Of a stretch of DNA of 9,686 nucleotides, positions 6,577 through 9,686 are shown one piece after another. Origin of the DNA: Betaproteobacteria bacterium (GTDB lineage: Bacteria; Pseudomonadota; Gammaproteobacteria; Burkholderiales; Casimicrobiaceae). Every line of letters starts with the position of its first letter. Position 1 is the stretch's first letter. The stretch covers positions 2,231 to 11,916 of the forward strand of contig VBCS01000309.1 of NCBI GenBank assembly GCA_005888955.1, read 5' to 3'. The notes under the pieces were generated by a model. The model made no database searches. It was given only the letters and a program-made list of their open reading frames with translations, and had not been told where the DNA came from. The translations under genes were made by a program, and so were the position numbers.

Positions 6577-7407
6577 ATGACCCGCTCGCGCCCTTGGCTG
6601 CTCGCTCTAGCCGCACTGGCGATCGCCGCGATCGTGCTGTTCCCGGTCTATTGGATGCTCCTTACCGCGTTGCTGCCGAGCGAGCTCACCCGTTCGCGGG
6701 CGCCGGTTCTCCTGCCCCGACTGTCGGAGGTGAGCTTTGATGCCTTCGCGGCCGTGCTCGCGCGCAAACCGGTCCTGACCTGGCTCGGCAACAGCATCGC
6801 GGTCACGCTCGGCGCAACGGTAGTGAGTCTGACGATCGCCACACTCGCCGGTTACAGTCTGTCGCGCTTCAGAAGCCGCGCTCAGCAGAGCGCGGGGTTC
6901 GCACTGCTCTTGTCCAAGATGCTGCCCGCGAGCCTGATCGTCATTCCATTCTTCATCGGCTTTTCGACCTTCGGTCTGATCAACCATCGGCTCGGGCTCG
7001 TGCTCGCCAACGCCGCGGTCGGCGTGCCATTCGCGACGTGGCTCATGAAGGGGTTTTTCGATGGCATCCCGCGCGAGATCGAGTTGGCGGCGATGCTCGA
7101 CGGCTGCAACGGCGCGCAAGCCGTATGGTACGTCGTGCTGCCCTTGGCTCGCCCAGGGCTCGCGGCGTGCGCGACGTATCTGGCGATCGTGACCTGGTCG
7201 GACTTCGTCTTCGCGCGAACGCTGGTGAGCGATCCCGACCTCTGGATGCTGACCGTCGGGATGCAGTCGTTCCTCGGCGAATATCTGGTCGACTGGCCGA
7301 GCCTGATGGCAGTGGGCACGCTCTCGCTCGCGCCTGTGTTCGTGCTCTTTCTGCTGCTCGAGCCGTTCCTGGTCAGCGGCATGACGCAGGGCGCGTTGGC
7401 GAATTGA
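6577..7407 (+). CDS. Sugar ABC transporter permease, MalG/UgpE type
   Basis: 276 residues with about six membrane segments, beginning with LLALAALAIAAIVLFPVYWM. The EAA loop is at residues 167-193, ELAAMLDGCNGAQAVWYVVLP, with the expected LP-ARPG ending. Size and topology fit the second permease of CUT1 sugar importers. The ATG at 6577 lies directly after the hairpin repeat, whose GGGGACG edge may act as a weak, distant Shine-Dalgarno. An upstream in-frame extension through the repeat exists but has no family similarity. The stop TGA overlaps the next gene's ATG (TGATG). Confidence 0.9.
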   Translation: MTRSRPWLLALAALAIAAIVLFPVYWMLLTALLPSELTRSRAPVLLPRLSEVSFDAFAAVLARKPVLTWLGNSIAVTLGATVVSLTIATLAGYSLSRFRSRAQQSAGFALLLSKMLPASLIVIPFFIGFSTFGLINHRLGLVLANAAVGVPFATWLMKGFFDGIPREIELAAMLDGCNGAQAVWYVVLPLARPGLAACATYLAIVTWSDFVFARTLVSDPDLWMLTVGMQSFLGEYLVDWPSLMAVGTLSLAPVFVLFLLLEPFLVSGMTQGALAN

Positions 7408-8585
7408 TGCCTTCGATGACGATCCGCTCGGTCGAGCCCATCGTCGTCGCGCTGCCGCGCGAAGTGCCCTACCTCGGTCCGCTGGGCCCGGGCGAAAGCG
7501 TCAACGAGCGCGGCTACTTCGTTCGCGCAGGCAATCGGACGATCTATCCGGTATTTGACCGGTCGGTACTGGTGAAGATCACGAGCACGGACGGCAGCGT
7601 TGGCTGGGGCGAGACCTACGGCATCGTCGCGCCGCAGGCGGTCGTGGCGATCATCGAGGATGTGCTCGCGCCGCGCCTGGTCGGACGCGAGTCCGACGAC
7701 GTCGCCGCACTATGGGAGGAGTTGTACGCGCTCATGCGCGTGCGCGGGCACTGGAGCGGGTTCTTCACCGACGCGCTCGCCGGCGTCGATATCGCGCTGT
7801 GGGACCTCAAGGGCAAGCTCGCCGGGCGGCCGGTCTACGAGCTCCTCGGCGGCAAGCGCCGCGACCGGATCGCGGCGTACGCGTCGGGGCTGCCGCGCGC
7901 TACATTGGACCAGCGCGTGGCGCTCGCCCTTGAGCTCTCCGCGCAAGGGTTTCGCGGCGTCAAGTTCGCGGCTGCCGTCTCGGGTGAAGGTGTCATTGAC
8001 GAAATGCGCGCGCTGCGCATGGCTCTCGGCCCCGACGTCGATGTCATGGTCGATTTGCACTGGCGCTACACGCCCACTGAGGCGATCGCGCTGATCGAGG
8101 CGCTGGAGCCGTGGCACCCGTATTTCGCGGAAGCGCCGTGCGCGCCGGAGGATATCGACGGGCAAGCCGAAATCGCCGGCCGCGTCGTAGTGCCCATCGC
8201 CGGCGGCGAGGAGTGGAGCACGGTCTACCAAGTGCGGCCGCGGCTCGCGCACCGCTGTGTCAGCATTGTTCAGCCGGAAGTCGCGCACACGGGACTATCG
8301 CAGTTCATGGCGATCGGACGGCTCGCCGCCGAGCACGGTGTACGCGTGATTCCTCACGCGACAATCGGTGTGGGCATCTTTCACGCCGCGAGCCTGCACG
8401 GCGCGGCAAGCCTCAACGAGATCCCATCCCACGAACATCAGCACTCGGTCTTCGATGCCAATCTCCGCTTCGTGCAGACGCGGATGCGTTGCGCCAACGG
8501 GTTTTTCGAGCTGCCCGACGGTTCTGGGCTGGGCGTCGAGCCGAAGCCCGAGCTCTGGGACCATGTCGTGCACCCGTGGTTCTAA
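7407..8585 (+). CDS. Mandelate racemase / muconate lactonizing enzyme family protein, probable acid-sugar dehydratase
   Basis: 392 residues, typical of the enolase superfamily. The N-terminal capping domain (SVEPIVVALPRE to about residue 120) precedes the barrel. Metal-ligand candidates are Asp216 (MVDLHW), Glu242 (FAEAP) and Glu268 (GGEEW). A catalytic His is likely at 317 (VIPHATIG). The usual Lys-x-Lys pair is Lys186-Phe-Ala188, so the second lysine is absent. Asp-x-His at 216-218 resembles the D-x-H of galactonate-dehydratase-like enzymes, where that His is the general base. This favours dehydration of an aldonate or similar acid to a 2-keto-3-deoxy acid; the exact substrate cannot be read from sequence. 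The product would be a natural substrate for the DHDPS-family enzyme at the start of the cluster. The ATG at 7407 overlaps the permease stop; a second ATG at 7416 is an alternative. Confidence 0.88.
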   Translation: MPSMTIRSVEPIVVALPREVPYLGPLGPGESVNERGYFVRAGNRTIYPVFDRSVLVKITSTDGSVGWGETYGIVAPQAVVAIIEDVLAPRLVGRESDDVAALWEELYALMRVRGHWSGFFTDALAGVDIALWDLKGKLAGRPVYELLGGKRRDRIAAYASGLPRATLDQRVALALELSAQGFRGVKFAAAVSGEGVIDEMRALRMALGPDVDVMVDLHWRYTPTEAIALIEALEPWHPYFAEAPCAPEDIDGQAEIAGRVVVPIAGGEEWSTVYQVRPRLAHRCVSIVQPEVAHTGLSQFMAIGRLAAEHGVRVIPHATIGVGIFHAASLHGAASLNEIPSHEHQHSVFDANLRFVQTRMRCANGFFELPDGSGLGVEPKPELWDHVVHPWF

Positions 8586-8662
8586 AGTTGCAACGGGCCT
8601 CTTCCGCCCCAATTTATGCTTTGTACGATCGATCGCGGCGGGGAACCTGAGCGCCGCGGTGG

Positions 8663-8668
8663 TATCAT
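8663..8668 (+). promoter_or_regulatory. Possible -10 box for ssrA
   Basis: TATCAT in the context GGTATCATAAGT lies about 55 bp before the tmRNA 5' end. No convincing -35 is seen at 17 bp upstream, and TTGTAC at 8621-8626 is too far away. The 137-bp gap 8586-8722 holds no gene and no evident terminator for the upstream gene. The precursor would carry a leader of about 48 nt removed by RNase P (inference). Confidence 0.35.
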
Positions 8669-8815
8669 AAGTATTCCAGCGCGCGAGCATCGTTGAAAGA
8701 GGCTCGCCGCAGAACCGGTTACCGGGGCGACCTGGTTTCGACGGAGACTGCGAAGCAGCGCGGGGCATGCCAAGGTGCAGAACCTTGTGAATCCTCTGCA
8801 ATCGCAAACTTAACT

Positions 8816-8848
8816 GCGAACGACGAAACATACGCTCTGGCGGCTTAA
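8816..8848 (+). other. tmRNA-encoded proteolysis tag ANDETYALAA
   Basis: Starting at the resume codon GCG, the frame reads Ala-Asn-Asp-Glu-Thr-Tyr-Ala-Leu-Ala-Ala and ends at TAA (8846-8848). It belongs to the ANDENYALAA/ANDERFALAA class of beta- and gammaproteobacteria; the ALAA end is the ClpXP/ClpA degron. The tag is fully intact and lies well upstream of the intron. Confidence 0.95.
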
Positions 8849-9083
8849 TCCCGCCGGACCTCGCACCGGGCGGCGCTCAGCTCGGGTGATGAAACTGGCA
8901 ACAGCGTAGTCACAGCGGGGACATTTAGAGCGATCGCGTGCGCCCGGGTCACTTGGGCGACACGTCAAATCTAGGTGACTGGCATCGGCGTCGCCTGTCC
9001 GTCAGTGGCGCCGGAGCGAGAGCTGAATGACGAGGCTAAGCATGTAGTCCTGCATGTGTAGCGTTTTCGGACGCGGGTTCGAT

Positions 9084-9373
9084 TAGTAAGATAGTCGCCT
9101 CTGCTCGAGAGGGCAGAGTGACAACGGGGCTCACATCGGCGAACCCTGCAACCGCACGGCGGGAATGCCGCCGGCGGAATGGCAACGCCGAGGGGTAGGA
9201 AGAGGGCGAACCTCAGGCCTGCCCTGTAGAGACTCATAGACCGGCTGAAGGCGTGAGAGCGCAACGAGCCGGCACTAGGATTCGTCCGCAGCAATGGACG
9301 GATAACACGCCCCGCATCCTGCATGCAGGATGAAGGCATAGTCCGGCCCGTCTCGAAAGAGATGGATCAGCTG
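9084..9373 (+). ncRNA. Group I self-splicing intron in the tmRNA T loop
   Basis: 290 nt between T-loop bases U9083 and U9374. The exon before the 5' splice site ends in U and the intron ends in G, as group I chemistry requires. P1 pairs CGAU (9080-9083) with GUCG (9094-9097), giving the U-G splice-site wobble, and extends by UA/UA. Further helices: P2 9099-9118 (GAGA loop), P3 9125-9130/9309-9314, P4 UCGGCG 9136-9141/CGCCGA 9186-9191, P7 GACUcA 9231-9236/UAGUC 9339-9343, P8 9315-9332, and P9 9348-9365 with a GAAA tetraloop. Core stretches AUGGCAACGCCGAG and GAAGGCAUAGUCC closely resemble what I recall of the Azoarcus tRNA-Ile intron. Two extra hairpins (9241-9272, 9283-9300) lie between P7 and P3, as in P7.1/P7.2 of subgroup IA. 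It contains no endonuclease gene. Confidence 0.93.
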
Positions 9374-9392
9374 TCCCGCCGCCTCCACCATC

Positions 9393-9424
9393 AAACGCCG
9401 CTCGAGCGATCGAGCGGCGTTTTT
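9393..9424 (+). terminator. Rho-independent terminator of ssrA
   Basis: A 13-bp perfect stem, AAACGCCGCTCGA (9393-9405) with TCGAGCGGCGTTT (9410-9422), loop GCGA, followed by further T residues to 9424. It starts three bases after the tmRNA CCA end. Confidence 0.95.
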
Positions 9425-9457
9425 CTTGCCTATTCTTTTTTTAGCGTTCTTGCCTAT
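9423..9457 (+). repeat. 11-bp direct repeat after the terminator
   Basis: TTCTTGCCTAT occurs at 9423-9433 and 9447-9457, separated by a T-rich 13-bp spacer. It may be a slippage product or the trace of an insertion. TATACT at 9455-9460 within this area is a possible -10 box for the frame that follows, without a clear -35. Confidence 0.5.
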
Positions 9458-9620
9458 ACTGAATTTCATCGGACCTTATCGTTCTGTTCTCGTACTTGAT
9501 TCGTGCGACGCCGCGTACATCGCCGGACTGATCGACGGTGAAGGAACGATCACGCTGAGCCGCGAGCATCGCAATGAGAACCGGCGACTTTTCGTCAGCA
9601 TAGCTAGCGCGGAACGTTGA
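9426..9620 (+). pseudogene. LAGLIDADG homing-endonuclease fragment
   Basis: A short frame whose central part reads AAYIAGLIDGEGTITLSREH, a clear LAGLIDADG motif with the acidic residue for metal-dependent DNA cleavage, followed by NENRRLFVSIASAER and a TGA. Family proteins of this type are usually about 130-170 residues; here the frame stops roughly 36 residues after the motif begins. The upstream part has only TTG or CTG in frame as starts, the first lying in the T tract of the ssrA terminator, so the true start is unclear. After the stop another frame (LKNARPEPVIRPEDLRAAG) is open to the window edge, so a frameshift near 9618 is possible, but I see no family similarity in it. It is most likely a decayed or truncated mobility gene just downstream of the intron-bearing tmRNA gene. 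Confidence 0.65.
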
Positions 9621-9686
9621 AGAATGCACGCCCTGAACCAGTGATCCGGCCAGAGGATCTGCGGGCCGCAGGGCAACGTGATTGTT

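Larger units (their letters stand above)
8723..9390 (+). ncRNA. ssrA: Transfer-messenger RNA (tmRNA), interrupted by a group I intron
   Basis: tmRNA rescues stalled ribosomes: the alanylated tRNA-like domain enters the A site and the internal frame adds a degradation tag. Visible hallmarks are the 5' end GGGGCGACCTGGTTTCGACG, a resume frame coding ANDETYALAA (8816-8848), the 3' region CTAAGCATGTAG, T-stem GCGGG (9073-9077) paired with CCCGC (9375-9379), and an encoded ACCA ending at 9390. The acceptor stem pairs 8724-8729 with 9380-9385 and keeps the G3-U70 pair (8725-9384) read by alanyl-tRNA synthetase. The first pair is a C-C mismatch. A 290-nt intron (9084-9373) interrupts the T loop; the mature RNA would be 378 nt including CCA. 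A strong terminator follows immediately. Confidence 0.95.

Noticed and set aside
9084..9373. Group II intron or insertion sequence as the cause of the split
   Set aside because: No GUGYG start, no domain V hairpin, no target-site duplication and no transposase; the group I core helices explain the whole segment.
9071..9390. Genomic-island attachment site at the ssrA 3' end
   Set aside because: No duplicated 3' ssrA segment and no integrase were seen, the terminator follows the gene directly, and the interruption fits an intron instead.
9621..9686. Continuation of the endonuclease in another frame
   Set aside because: A frame is open to the window end, but its translation shows no recognisable LAGLIDADG-family similarity, so it is mentioned only as a possibility.

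Overview
The window is GC-rich DNA from what is most likely a betaproteobacterium. The evidence is the high-GC codon use, a tmRNA that starts GGGGCGACCTGGTTTCGACG with tag peptide ANDETYALAA, and dispersed hairpin repeats of the ATTCCCGC...GCGGGAAT and CCTGTCCTGAGCGAAGTCGAAGG types. No taxonomic marker gene is present, so the assignment is an inference.

Left part (34-3265): a divergent pair. On the minus strand is a complete bifunctional mannose-1-phosphate guanylyltransferase / mannose-6-phosphate isomerase (ManC/AlgA type), which supplies GDP-mannose for polysaccharide synthesis. On the plus strand is a 553-residue CorA-like membrane protein with a large unrecognised N-terminal region, a GMN motif and two C-terminal membrane helices. 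The spacer between them carries a 44-bp promoter-like sequence. A second copy (40/44 identical) lies ahead of the next gene block.

Middle part (3380-8585): a same-strand block that looks like a catabolic cluster for a sugar acid or related carbohydrate. It has a DHDPS/N-acetylneuraminate-lyase family protein with a non-standard active site, an ABC sugar transporter (solute-binding protein and two permeases) and an enolase-superfamily acid-sugar dehydratase-like protein. A plausible scheme is import, dehydration to a 2-keto-3-deoxy acid, then aldol cleavage or a second dehydration. No ATPase subunit is in the window. The binding protein has no signal peptide, and the position where one should be is filled by intergenic repeat sequence. 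Another hairpin repeat separates the two permease genes.

Right part (8586-9686): the ssrA (tmRNA) gene, interrupted in the T loop of its tRNA-like domain by a 290-nt group I intron (9084-9373). A U precedes the 5' splice site, a terminal G ends the intron, and all core helices P1-P9 can be drawn by hand. Splicing restores a perfect seven-base T loop and five-pair T stem. A strong rho-independent terminator follows the encoded CCA. Just beyond it is a short, broken reading frame with a LAGLIDADG homing-endonuclease motif, possibly a decayed mobility gene connected with the intron. The intron-split tmRNA and its neighbouring endonuclease remnant are the most notable content of the window.
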